64,000 bases of DNA from Trichaptum fuscoviolaceum (lineage: Eukaryota > Basidiomycota > Agaricomycetes > Hymenochaetales > Trichaptaceae): NCBI GenBank assembly GCA_910574455.1, contig CAJSYZ010000010.1:2818770-2882769 (forward strand), in the 5' to 3' direction. Under the pieces are notes generated by a model. It saw only the letters and a program-made list of their open reading frames with translations. It had not been told where the DNA came from and ran no database searches. Position 1 is the first letter of the stretch. Every line of letters starts with the position of its first letter. Shown one piece after another: positions 30,672 to 38,807 of this stretch. Made by a program: the position numbers and the translations under genes.

Positions 30672-31814
30672 ATGGCCGATCAAGCAGACCATCAACCACG
30701 AGGCACCGGAGCAAACAAACCTTTTAACTTTACCGGCAAACGAAGCGAAGCCAGCCGATGGCTTAGCCTTGTTGAAAACTACTTGGCACTTAACGATTTG
30801 GACTATGCAACCGATCAACGCAAAATACGATTTGCACTCTCCTTTTGCACTGAAGGACCCGCTGCAATCTTTGCAAAGAATGTTAAAGACGAACAGGACA
30901 ATGCACAATGGGTTATGACTTGGCAACAATTTGTGGACAAATTCAAGTCACATTTCATCTCAACCGATTACATCGCCGACGCATTCAAGGAACTCTCTAG
31001 CCTTAAGCAAGCACCTACGGACAAAATCGACGATTACATTCATAACTTCCAGCGACTCGCACGTGAAGCAAACATCACCGACTTCACAGTACTCTTTTCC
31101 ATGTTCAAGAATGGATTACTTCGCCACACGCGAACCGCACTACTTCAGAAGGATATCCCAGTTCCAGACAATGGAATAAAGATAATGGCACCATACTACG
31201 AAGCAGCCAGGAAGATAGGAAAATCATACGAGGAGATCTATCAGGACAACCGCCCGTTCAATCGACTCCGCAACCGTTATGGACAATCTTCATATAATCG
31301 ACCTCGATTCAACAAATTTCGCAGACGACGACTCAACGAGATGGATATAGATTCAGAACCCGAATCAGATCAACCCGAGGAACCGGAAAATCTGGAAGAA
31401 TCATTCAAGCTCTATGCAATGTACTTCAACAAGCTTACGCCCGAGGAAAAGAAGAAAGCGCAAGCAGATGGACTCTGTTTCTACTGCAAGAAGGCAGGAC
31501 ATTTTGCAAACAAATGCCCTTCGCGTCCCGCACGCACCTCGAAGTTCCGAAGCTCAGGAAAATCCCCAAGGAAATTCCAGAACAACTTCAGACGAAACAA
31601 TGGACGATTCAAGAAGCGAAACATCAACTCGATGGAACTTGACGAAGAACCCGATGACCCGGACGATTTGATTGCTGAACGCGCAATACAGATCCATGAA
31701 ATGATGACAGACCTCAATGGACAAGAACAGGAAGCATTGTTCAACATGCTAGACGAAATGCCCGATCCAAATGACAACAACGACGATTTTGATGATGATG
31801 ATGGAAATTTTTGA
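30672..31814 (+). CDS. gag: Element B Gag
   Basis: ATG at 30672 (MADQADHQPRG). The retrotransposon Gag fold covers the first 200 residues (FNFTGKRSEASRWLSLVENY, WQQFVDKFKSHFI, KIDDYIHNFQRLAREA). A CCHC knuckle, CFYCKKAGHFANKC, is followed by a basic RNA-binding stretch (RRNNGRFKKRN) and an acidic tail (DPNDNNDDFDDDDGNF). The stop is TGA at 31812-31814 right after the slippery sequence. Gag of C has the same ending and the same tail, so the two elements are related. Confidence 0.92.
   Translation: MADQADHQPRGTGANKPFNFTGKRSEASRWLSLVENYLALNDLDYATDQRKIRFALSFCTEGPAAIFAKNVKDEQDNAQWVMTWQQFVDKFKSHFISTDYIADAFKELSSLKQAPTDKIDDYIHNFQRLAREANITDFTVLFSMFKNGLLRHTRTALLQKDIPVPDNGIKIMAPYYEAARKIGKSYEEIYQDNRPFNRLRNRYGQSSYNRPRFNKFRRRRLNEMDIDSEPESDQPEEPENLEESFKLYAMYFNKLTPEEKKKAQADGLCFYCKKAGHFANKCPSRPARTSKFRSSGKSPRKFQNNFRRNNGRFKKRNINSMELDEEPDDPDDLIAERAIQIHEMMTDLNGQEQEALFNMLDEMPDPNDNNDDFDDDDGNF
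31805..31814 (+). promoter_or_regulatory. -1 ribosomal frameshift site, element B
   Basis: AAATTTT (31805-31811) in phase A AAT TTT, then the gag stop TGA (31812-31814). Slipping one base back gives AAA TTT TTG and enters pol, whose frame starts TTG at 31811. The identical decamer is at the gag end of element C. Whether a pseudoknot follows was not computed. Confidence 0.68.
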
Positions 31815-34800
31815 TCAACTCCGAGTTGGTTAATCCGATTCAACTCAACACCATCACTATCAACGGAAACACTCGCTCTTTTCGCATACCCATCACGGTA
31901 CTCATTAACGGACAACCTCACACACTCTCAGCTCTACTCGACACCGGAGCACAACTCAATTTCATCAACTCAAAACTAGCCAACAAACTCAAACTAAAAA
32001 CGCAGAAAATCGACAAACCCATACTAGTCAGTAACGCCGATGGTACACTCAACACAGAAGGCAGTGTCACCAAACGAACTCGAATCCACATCACACACCC
32101 CCACACTCTTTCACCACATTTCTACCTCACTCATATCCCAAAGGACGACGTTATACTAGGTCTACCTTGGTTTAAACAAGCTAAACCAAAGATAGACTGG
32201 GGAAACGATGCAATCACCATAAACAAGATTACGATTTCAACCCGAATGGAACAAGAAAAACAACAGAAACTACCACCACCAGAAAAACTCGACATCCCAA
32301 AGGAATATATGCCCTATGCCAACATCTTCTCCGAAAAAGAAATCCAAACATATCCACCAGCACAACCTTATGATCACGAAATCAAGATGAAACCCTCATT
32401 CATACCGAAAATCTTCAAAACCTACAATACTCCGTACCACCAAAGACCCATACTCCGTGACCTTATTAATGACCTACTCAAGAAAGGATTCATTAAACCC
32501 TCCGCATCACCAATGGCCTCACCATTATTCTTCATCAGCAAGAAAGATGGAACCCTCCGACCGATTCAGGATTATCGATATCTTAACGAGCATACAATCC
32601 GCGATGGATTTCCGATACCAAACACCCAGACACTATTGAATCAACTCCAAGGATCCAAATACTTCACCACCCTCGATATTCGACAAGGATACCACAACAT
32701 TCGAATCAAGGAAGAAGACCAATGGAAAGCCGCATTCAACTGCGAAGAAGGACACTTTCAACCAACAGTTATGTTCTTTGGCCTATGCAATTCACCCGCC
32801 ACCTTTCAACGTTTCATGAATGATATACTTGCGAAGCAAATCCGTGAAAACAAGTGTATTGTTTACATGGACGACATTATGATCCATGCCGCCACTATGC
32901 AACAACTTATCTCGAATACCCTTGAAGTTTTTGATGTCCTCAAGAAACACAAGCTATATCTCAAACCCGCCAAATGCCGATTCCACCAGACCGAAGTCCC
33001 ATTCCTAGGATACATTATCTCCGAGTCACAGATCAAGACTGACCCCACGAAGATACAAGGAATAGTTGACTGGCCGACTCCAAAGAATCTACGAGACATA
33101 CGATCATTTACAGGATTTACAAACTTCTACAGGCGATTCATTCCCCATTATGCCACCATATGCCGACCCCTTGATCAACTAAAACGCAAAAACATACCAT
33201 TCGTTTGGACCGACCGACAACAACATGCTTTTCAAACACTCAAGGACTTATTCTCAAAACAACCACTCCTTATGCAACCCAACCCGAACAAGCCATTCTA
33301 CCTCGAAACCGACGCTTCAGCCGTAGCTACTGGTGCAGTACTACGACAACTCAACAAGGATAATCAATTGCGACCAATTGGATACATCTCCCAAGCACTT
33401 AATCCGACGCAACGAAACTGGCAAATATACGACAGGGAACTATTTGCTATAATCCGCGCATTACAGACATGGCGACACTATCTATTAGGCAGCCCACACG
33501 TTATCACAGTACATTGTGATCACAAGAACCTAACCTATTGGCGACAACCACAACGATTAACCCCTCGACAAGCCCGATGGCAGAACGAACTTTCACGTTA
33601 CCCCCTCCAAATTCAAGCAGTCCCCGGAAAACATATGATCCAATCTGATGCCCTTTCCCGGAGACCCGACCAATTTAAAACGGAAGGAGAACTCAACAAC
33701 GAAGTTACACTTCTACCAGAAAAGGTTTTCATTCAAGAGATGGAAATACTTGAAGCCGAAATAGAAGAACAGGACGATGACGATCGAAACACCATTGACA
33801 TCGACGAACTTCATGACAAGATTCGACTCGAAACAGGCGACATTCAGAAAGCAATGACACTCATTCAGAAAGAACTCCCCCTCACGAAACCAAAGATGAC
33901 CGACTTCTCAATCAAGGATAACCTTGTACACTTTAGGAACAAGATCTATGTTCCGAAGAACAAGGAAATCATGAGAAACATCTTACGACTTCATCATGAC
34001 CTCCCTACGCGAAATCACCCAGGAATAGCAAACACGATGGAACAGATTCGACGCACCTACTACTGGCCCCGCATGCAGCAGTTCATTTCGAAATATGTGC
34101 AAGGATGCGCAATTTGCCAACAGATGAAGATAAATCACCATCCACTCATACCTCCGCTCAGCCCGATCATCGCAGACAAAGACACATACCCCTTTGCTAC
34201 AGTCAATATTGATTTCATTACCGACCTACCGGAATCAAATGGCTACAACAGCATATGTGTTATTGTGGACCATGATTGCACCAAGGCAATAGTACTCACC
34301 CCATGCAACAAGACGATCACCGCACTTGATACCGCACAACTCTACATCGACAATGTCTACAAACGATTTGGATTACCCAGGAAAATAATCTCAGATCGTG
34401 GACCCCAATTTGCATCGACACTATTCAGACAGCTATGCCGCTTACTGCACATCAAGCAGGCTATGTCAACAGCATATCACCCACAAACCGATGGACAAGC
34501 CGAACGAACGAACCAGGAGATTGAAGCATACTTCCGAATTTACACAGCAAATCACCCCCAACATTGGTCACGATACATACCAATGATGGAATTCACTCAC
34601 AACAATCGCAAGCATTCCACCACAGAGCAGACCCCTTTCCGATTACTCATGGGATACGACCCAACATCATTCCCTACGGAAAAATCCGAGATCGACAGTA
34701 ACATCCCCACACTCCAAACTCGCTTGATCAAGATATTGGAACTCCGAACCGAAGCCGAAGCAGCTCTAACTCTCGCACAAGAATTCCAGCGTGAGACACA

Positions 34801-35248
34801 GGAATCACACTTCCAGCCCTTGGAAGAAGGACAAAGTGTATGGTTAGAAGCCAGGAACCTCCGACGAACCGGACTACCCTCGAAATTCCAATCTAAACGA
34901 GAAGGACCCTTTACGATCATCAAGAAGCTCAGGGACAATGTCTATCAACTCGATCTACCAGAGCATTGGAAAATACATCCAGTATTTCATGCTTCTCTTC
35001 TCACTCCACACAAGGAAACGGACGAACATGGACCATCTTACACACGACCGCCACCCGAACTTATCGAAGGAGAAGAAGAATATGAAGTTGAAGCGATACT
35101 CAATCACCGAGGACCTCCGAAGAAGCGTGAATATCTTGTCAAATGGCTAGGATACCCGACATCACAGAACCAATGGATACCCGAACACTCACTGGAGAAT
35201 ACACAGGAACTTCTGTCCGAATACAAGAAGGCACACAGGATCAAATGA
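31811..35248 (+). CDS. pol: Element B Pol polyprotein
   Basis: 1145 codons, no interruptions. Protease ALLDTGAQLNFIN is near residue 40. RT has DGTLRPIQDYRYLN, RQGYHNIRIK and IVYMDDIMIH. RNase H has FYLETDASAVATGAVLR and HCDHKNLTYW. The integrase zinc domain runs from HHDLPTRNHPG to CAICQQMK, and the core has NIDFITDLP, SDRGPQFAS and QAERTNQEIEAYF. It ends with a GPF module (KREGPFTIIKK) and chromodomain (EYEVEAILNHRG to GYPTSQNQWIPE). The pol stop overlaps the ATG of ORF3 (ATGA). It is clearly homologous to pol of C, but diverged enough to be a different family. Confidence 0.95.
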   Translation: MINSELVNPIQLNTITINGNTRSFRIPITVLINGQPHTLSALLDTGAQLNFINSKLANKLKLKTQKIDKPILVSNADGTLNTEGSVTKRTRIHITHPHTLSPHFYLTHIPKDDVILGLPWFKQAKPKIDWGNDAITINKITISTRMEQEKQQKLPPPEKLDIPKEYMPYANIFSEKEIQTYPPAQPYDHEIKMKPSFIPKIFKTYNTPYHQRPILRDLINDLLKKGFIKPSASPMASPLFFISKKDGTLRPIQDYRYLNEHTIRDGFPIPNTQTLLNQLQGSKYFTTLDIRQGYHNIRIKEEDQWKAAFNCEEGHFQPTVMFFGLCNSPATFQRFMNDILAKQIRENKCIVYMDDIMIHAATMQQLISNTLEVFDVLKKHKLYLKPAKCRFHQTEVPFLGYIISESQIKTDPTKIQGIVDWPTPKNLRDIRSFTGFTNFYRRFIPHYATICRPLDQLKRKNIPFVWTDRQQHAFQTLKDLFSKQPLLMQPNPNKPFYLETDASAVATGAVLRQLNKDNQLRPIGYISQALNPTQRNWQIYDRELFAIIRALQTWRHYLLGSPHVITVHCDHKNLTYWRQPQRLTPRQARWQNELSRYPLQIQAVPGKHMIQSDALSRRPDQFKTEGELNNEVTLLPEKVFIQEMEILEAEIEEQDDDDRNTIDIDELHDKIRLETGDIQKAMTLIQKELPLTKPKMTDFSIKDNLVHFRNKIYVPKNKEIMRNILRLHHDLPTRNHPGIANTMEQIRRTYYWPRMQQFISKYVQGCAICQQMKINHHPLIPPLSPIIADKDTYPFATVNIDFITDLPESNGYNSICVIVDHDCTKAIVLTPCNKTITALDTAQLYIDNVYKRFGLPRKIISDRGPQFASTLFRQLCRLLHIKQAMSTAYHPQTDGQAERTNQEIEAYFRIYTANHPQHWSRYIPMMEFTHNNRKHSTTEQTPFRLLMGYDPTSFPTEKSEIDSNIPTLQTRLIKILELRTEAEAALTLAQEFQRETQESHFQPLEEGQSVWLEARNLRRTGLPSKFQSKREGPFTIIKKLRDNVYQLDLPEHWKIHPVFHASLLTPHKETDEHGPSYTRPPPELIEGEEEYEVEAILNHRGPPKKREYLVKWLGYPTSQNQWIPEHSLENTQELLSEYKKAHRIK

Positions 35249-35697
35249 CCGAACTTGCATTTGATTTCATTCCGCATCCGGAACAAACTAAGGACGCCAC
35301 TCAAAGAAACCTCCGAATCAGACAACAACCCGTTATTCTTCCGATTCATCAAATTCTCAAGAAGTATATCAGCCTCAACCAGACACCAACGCTTAGCAAG
35401 ATGATCAAGCCAGCAGACCTCGCTAACTTCTGTGCATACATCCTCTCACTTGATATCCGACCGGAAATCAAGGATCTTGCACAAAAATTACTTTACGAGT
35501 CTTTCCGACGCATTGACCAAGGTCTAGGACCCTATCGGACCTTTTCTCAACGATTTGTATTCACCTCATCGAATCGAAGAGATACCCCGGAAATTACAGT
35601 CAGATATGGGCCGAACAATCAGTTCATTATCACGTCAACACCGCACTATCAACCGCCGCCGCCCTACTCCGATGCCATCTCCACAACCCCTTCGTGA
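35245..35697 (+). CDS. Element B post-pol ORF3
   Basis: 150 residues from the ATG at 35245, which overlaps the pol TGA as ATGA, the arrangement that allows termination-coupled re-initiation. The middle is helical in look (IHQILKKYISLNQTPTLSKM, FCAYILSLDIRPEIKDLAQK). The C terminus contains PPPPYSD, a PPxY-type WW-domain ligand. No family recognised. Element C has no evident counterpart of this ORF. Confidence 0.65.
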   Translation: MTELAFDFIPHPEQTKDATQRNLRIRQQPVILPIHQILKKYISLNQTPTLSKMIKPADLANFCAYILSLDIRPEIKDLAQKLLYESFRRIDQGLGPYRTFSQRFVFTSSNRRDTPEITVRYGPNNQFIITSTPHYQPPPPYSDAISTTPS

Positions 35698-36229
35698 CGA
35701 CCCTCCACCCACGGAGATAAGCAAAGAACAAATCCTTAATGACCTTCGCACACTAGCAGCAGAAACTCCGACCAACCGTCAACCCACACTCATTTTCCAC
35801 CTATTCAATTTCATCCATCAACAAGAAGAACCCAACACTCCACCGCTCAATCACCTCATCGATTTCATCGATACTCTTCTCACCCATGCGACTCCACTAC
35901 ACCAGGCACACCTTTCGATAGGACTCTACATACTAATTCAAATGGTCAAGACAAATGACCTTGAAGGATCAGTACAACTTCCGAATGGATTCCGATTCAT
36001 TCACCGGCAACCGGCATCCGTTCAGACCTCCGAAACTTCTACTTCCAGAGATTCCACATCCCCTCCGCCCTTGGAACCTTTCTCTCCCGCATATAGTCCC
36101 ACTACCTCCACGGAATCACTCACCAGTCACACTACCAACGACCCGGACTCAGACAAAGAGAACATCCCCATTCGACATGCCATTCAACTTCGACACCCCT
36201 ATTCCGACATTCGAAGCGCCCCCTTTTGA
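35672..36229 (+). CDS. Element B post-pol ORF4
   Basis: 185 residues from the ATG at 35672, overlapping the end of ORF3 by 26 nt in another frame. Helical, hydrophobic middle (PTLIFHLFNFIHQQEE, HLIDFIDTLLTHATPLHQAH) and a S/T/P-rich tail. No family recognised. The close packing with ORF3 and ORF5 supports it as a real coding unit. Confidence 0.55.
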   Translation: MPSPQPLRDDPPPTEISKEQILNDLRTLAAETPTNRQPTLIFHLFNFIHQQEEPNTPPLNHLIDFIDTLLTHATPLHQAHLSIGLYILIQMVKTNDLEGSVQLPNGFRFIHRQPASVQTSETSTSRDSTSPPPLEPFSPAYSPTTSTESLTSHTTNDPDSDKENIPIRHAIQLRHPYSDIRSAPF

Positions 36230-36728
36230 CGCTGAAGAAAACCTCGCAGCCACTGACCCCGGACCTCTACTACCAGCTGAGGATATTGATCCCCTCTGGG
36301 TAACAGGCTGGGGCAATCATGCAAACGATTGGCAAAACGGAGCATGGCACCCGCAACTGACACCCGCACACCCGGAAAACGACTACCCCTCCCCTCCGCC
36401 CTCTCCCACTCTACCCCCTCTCAGTCCCTTCGACCTCGTCCGGCATTATATCTTTGACCCCTCCCACTCCGACTATATCAACATCCGCCGACTCAAGACT
36501 CTCAATCCCCATCCCCAACTCACCACCCTCGTCCTCCGCCGCACATTCTTCACTCCGGAGTACGCCACCCCGATTCTACAAGCCCTACACATCCTCCTCG
36601 ACCTCCCCTACGTCCCCTGGATAGGCCGACGCGTTCGACACGCAGGAACACCGCATCAACACTTCGTAGCTTACGACGAAGACCCCATCTGTGTCTGCAG
36701 TTGTTGCAGGTATTGCCCCGTTCACTAA
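36177..36728 (+). CDS. Element B post-pol ORF5: CxCxCC-tail protein
   Basis: 183 residues from the ATG at 36177, with 53 nt overlap with ORF4. Acidic start, proline-rich middle (SPPPSPTLPPLSP), then TFFTPEYATPILQALHILL and the C-terminal DPICVCSCCRYCP. The tail and the TFF.P(D/E)YA block are shared with ORF3 of element C, the strongest evidence that this family of post-pol proteins is real. The stop (36726-36728) is followed after 2 nt by the ATG of ORF6. Confidence 0.72.
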   Translation: MPFNFDTPIPTFEAPPFDAEENLAATDPGPLLPAEDIDPLWVTGWGNHANDWQNGAWHPQLTPAHPENDYPSPPPSPTLPPLSPFDLVRHYIFDPSHSDYINIRRLKTLNPHPQLTTLVLRRTFFTPEYATPILQALHILLDLPYVPWIGRRVRHAGTPHQHFVAYDEDPICVCSCCRYCPVH

Positions 36729-36730
36729 CA

Positions 36731-37639
36731 ATGCCAGCTATCCGCAACACTCGTCAAGGACTTCCGAACCGCGTCTTTCGAACCCCTCATCCTCGAAATG
36801 TCAAACCAACGCGACAGCGATTCATTGACGGCACCCTTCCTCCTCCCGATCTCGAGCAACTTCTACCCGGCATCACCTTCCAACAGACACTACAGACACG
36901 ACGACAATGTGCAGCTACGCTTCTGCATAATGGCAAACTTCGCGACTTCACTCAGAATGTCACTGTCAGCCCCCTTCCCCATATTGTCTACACCACTCAG
37001 CAAATGTATGACATTTTGGAGATGATGCTGGATCTGTTTGAGAGCAGTCGACGATCGCAACAGAAGGTTGACACCTTCGAACATCAGGAACTAGTACGTC
37101 GTTTGAATCAGGTTCTTATTACTCAACTCGAGAACCAGTTCAACGAATTCGAATTTCAATCGCTCCTCTCTTCGGAGATCGTTAACGGAAAGGTCAACGT
37201 CCCCACCGACCCGGAACCACAACCCATGGCCGATCCCTCCCCTCTCGAGCTCACTCCGCAGGCTGCGCCCAACGCATATCACGAGCAGCTACATGTCCCG
37301 ATCTTTGACCTAGATCGACTCCATGACTTCGAAACCGCTCCGCCGCCGCCTAGCCCTCATCAACAGCTCTATCTCCCTACAGAGGAAGAACTTGAGACGA
37401 TCAACCAGGAACTTCAGGACCTCGCCATTCCTGAATTACCCCTCATGGCTCCGCCCAACATAACGATACAGCCGCCTTCGCCGCCATACATTGTCAACAC
37501 TCCTCGACCGGAAGACTTCACTTCGCCACCATCATATGCCCCCATCGACTGGACCGACCCCTATTTCCTTTCAATGTATCGACTCTTCCTTAATAACTTT
37601 GATTTCTCTCAGACAATCACCAATGTACCCAGCGCTTGA
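36731..37639 (+). CDS. Element B post-pol ORF6
   Basis: 302 residues from the ATG at 36731. Basic N terminus (MPAIRNTRQGLPNRVFRTPH, comparable in position and style to MPPARSQRNPSRHTP of C ORF4), a probable helical or coiled region (QQMYDILEMMLDLFESSRRS to LVRRLNQVLITQLENQF), and a proline-rich tail with PPSY, another PPxY-type motif. It lacks the SIM-like and zinc motifs of C ORF4. About 165 bp of AT-rich sequence follows, up to the 3' LTR. Function unknown. Confidence 0.65.
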   Translation: MPAIRNTRQGLPNRVFRTPHPRNVKPTRQRFIDGTLPPPDLEQLLPGITFQQTLQTRRQCAATLLHNGKLRDFTQNVTVSPLPHIVYTTQQMYDILEMMLDLFESSRRSQQKVDTFEHQELVRRLNQVLITQLENQFNEFEFQSLLSSEIVNGKVNVPTDPEPQPMADPSPLELTPQAAPNAYHEQLHVPIFDLDRLHDFETAPPPPSPHQQLYLPTEEELETINQELQDLAIPELPLMAPPNITIQPPSPPYIVNTPRPEDFTSPPSYAPIDWTDPYFLSMYRLFLNNFDFSQTITNVPSA

Positions 37640-37804
37640 ACCCCTTATTGGTCTTAATTTGACCCTATAGCGACTGATATTTATCTTTCTCTTACGCTTT
37701 TACTTATTGATCTTAACTTGATCCTATAGCGTTGTACCTTTTTTGAAATTCTCGCATTCGCATTCTTATGCTACTACGGAATTTCAATCTTAGTGACAGG
37801 GTAT

Positions 37805-38353
37805 TGTTACGCATCAAGCTGCTTACCCTTGTTTACACATTGTTTATGTTCCCCCTCATCTTTTTCTCTCACCCTTTCTACCTGCATGTGCATACACACA
37901 TTGCATCATTCTTTCATCATCGACTCCACACTCCGATGGCTCCACTCGCTCCACCTTCACTCCGAGAGCCCCAGGACCTTCCACTCCGATGATACATCAT
38001 TCTACTCCACTCTACTCCACCTATGCTCCGATCTGACATCATCCTCCATTAATTAGAGCCACTATGACGGACTCACTCCACTTCTGACCCGCGATGATGT
38101 AGTTTCATTCCTTGCTCCACTCTATTGTTCTCTGTAGTATATAAGGCCATGTACATAGCGCCCCAGGATGACACTTAAGTCAATCCTCCTATAGTCTTTT
38201 ACAATCACGTACCAAAGACTCTGTTCACCCACGACTTCCGGTATAGAGACCCTCACAAAGCGGACCCTCTATACTGTACTTGCTACTTCACCCAACAACG
38301 CTTTGGTCACTTATCATTTCCGTGATAAGTCCATCGAAGCCGTGAACGTAACA
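37805..38353 (+). repeat. Element B 3' LTR
   Basis: 549-bp direct copy of 27422-27971, followed by the target duplication gtcgt (38354-38358) and the final aaca of the LTR of A. Confidence 0.93.
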
Positions 38354-38362
38354 GTCGTAACA

Positions 38363-38807
38363 CCATAGGAGTACAACAGGAAGAAGCGAGACAAGGAGAG
38401 TTGGAAGAGGAAGGATGAGAGTGTGTACCTGCTCACGGCGGTGGCAACTGTTGGCACAACAGCTCAGGTGAGTGATGCAAATCGTTTAGGAGGAACCGTG
38501 AATAATTTGTTGGATCTATAGCTAGGTGTTACAAGCACAAATGCTCTCGTGGACGTCATGCAGTTCTTCTCACAACATGTGTACAAGGACCTACAAGCCG
38601 ATGAGAACTCCGTGCATCCAATTCTCCAGGTTGATGTGATTTGCTTTTTGTACCCCTTCCAAAATCAGGTGTGTAATTATAACATAATAGAATTTTGTAT
38701 GTACGGATGTAAAGAAAAAATGTTTTTTCTCTCTAACAATAACCTCACACCCATCCACGGGTAGCGGGCTCTGCTGTGAGGAACTCGCAGCCACTAACTG
38801 CTTGTTG
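38363..38807 (+). pseudogene. CSE1: CSE1/exportin-2 fragment to the right of element A
   Basis: Nearly identical to 2513-2959, including YLLTAVATVGTTAQ, the following intron and the exon SVHPILQVDVICFLYPFQNQ. The match starts abruptly at the end of the LTR of A and ends where the foldback element starts at 38806. The few differences seen are a 3-bp deletion and a base change near 38703-38715. Confidence 0.82.

Larger units (their letters stand above)
27422..38353 (+). mobile_element. Gypsy element B (chromovirus with extra ORFs)
   Basis: LTRs of 550 bp (27422-27971) and 549 bp (37805-38353) differ by one C in a CCCC/CCC run, and the TSD is gtcgt. The order is LTR, self-primer site, about 2.7 kb of pre-gag sequence, gag, pol, four post-pol ORFs, purine-rich agtgacagggtat, LTR. 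At 10.9 kb it is long for a chromovirus. It inserted 4 bp before the end of the 3' LTR of A, so it is younger than A. Confidence 0.95.
6265..38362 (+). mobile_element. Gypsy element A (chromovirus), with three elements nested inside
   Basis: The element runs from TGTCGAGATC at 6265 to the end ggtcgtaaca completed at 38362. The 5' LTR is 818 bp (6265-7082). The 3' LTR is 26608-27421 plus 38359-38362, also 818 bp once element B and one TSD are removed. I saw about three substitutions between the LTRs. The order is LTR, self-primer site, gag, pol (protease, RT, RNase H, integrase, chromodomain), purine tract, LTR. A copia element splits gag, element C splits pol between RT and RNase H, and B splits the 3' LTR. 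A has no matching target duplication: the left flank ends ggcca and the right flank begins ccata. Confidence 0.9.

Noticed and set aside
15461..37639. Envelope-like gene after pol in B or C
   Set aside because: No signal peptide, transmembrane segment or glycosylated ectodomain features are visible in any post-pol ORF.
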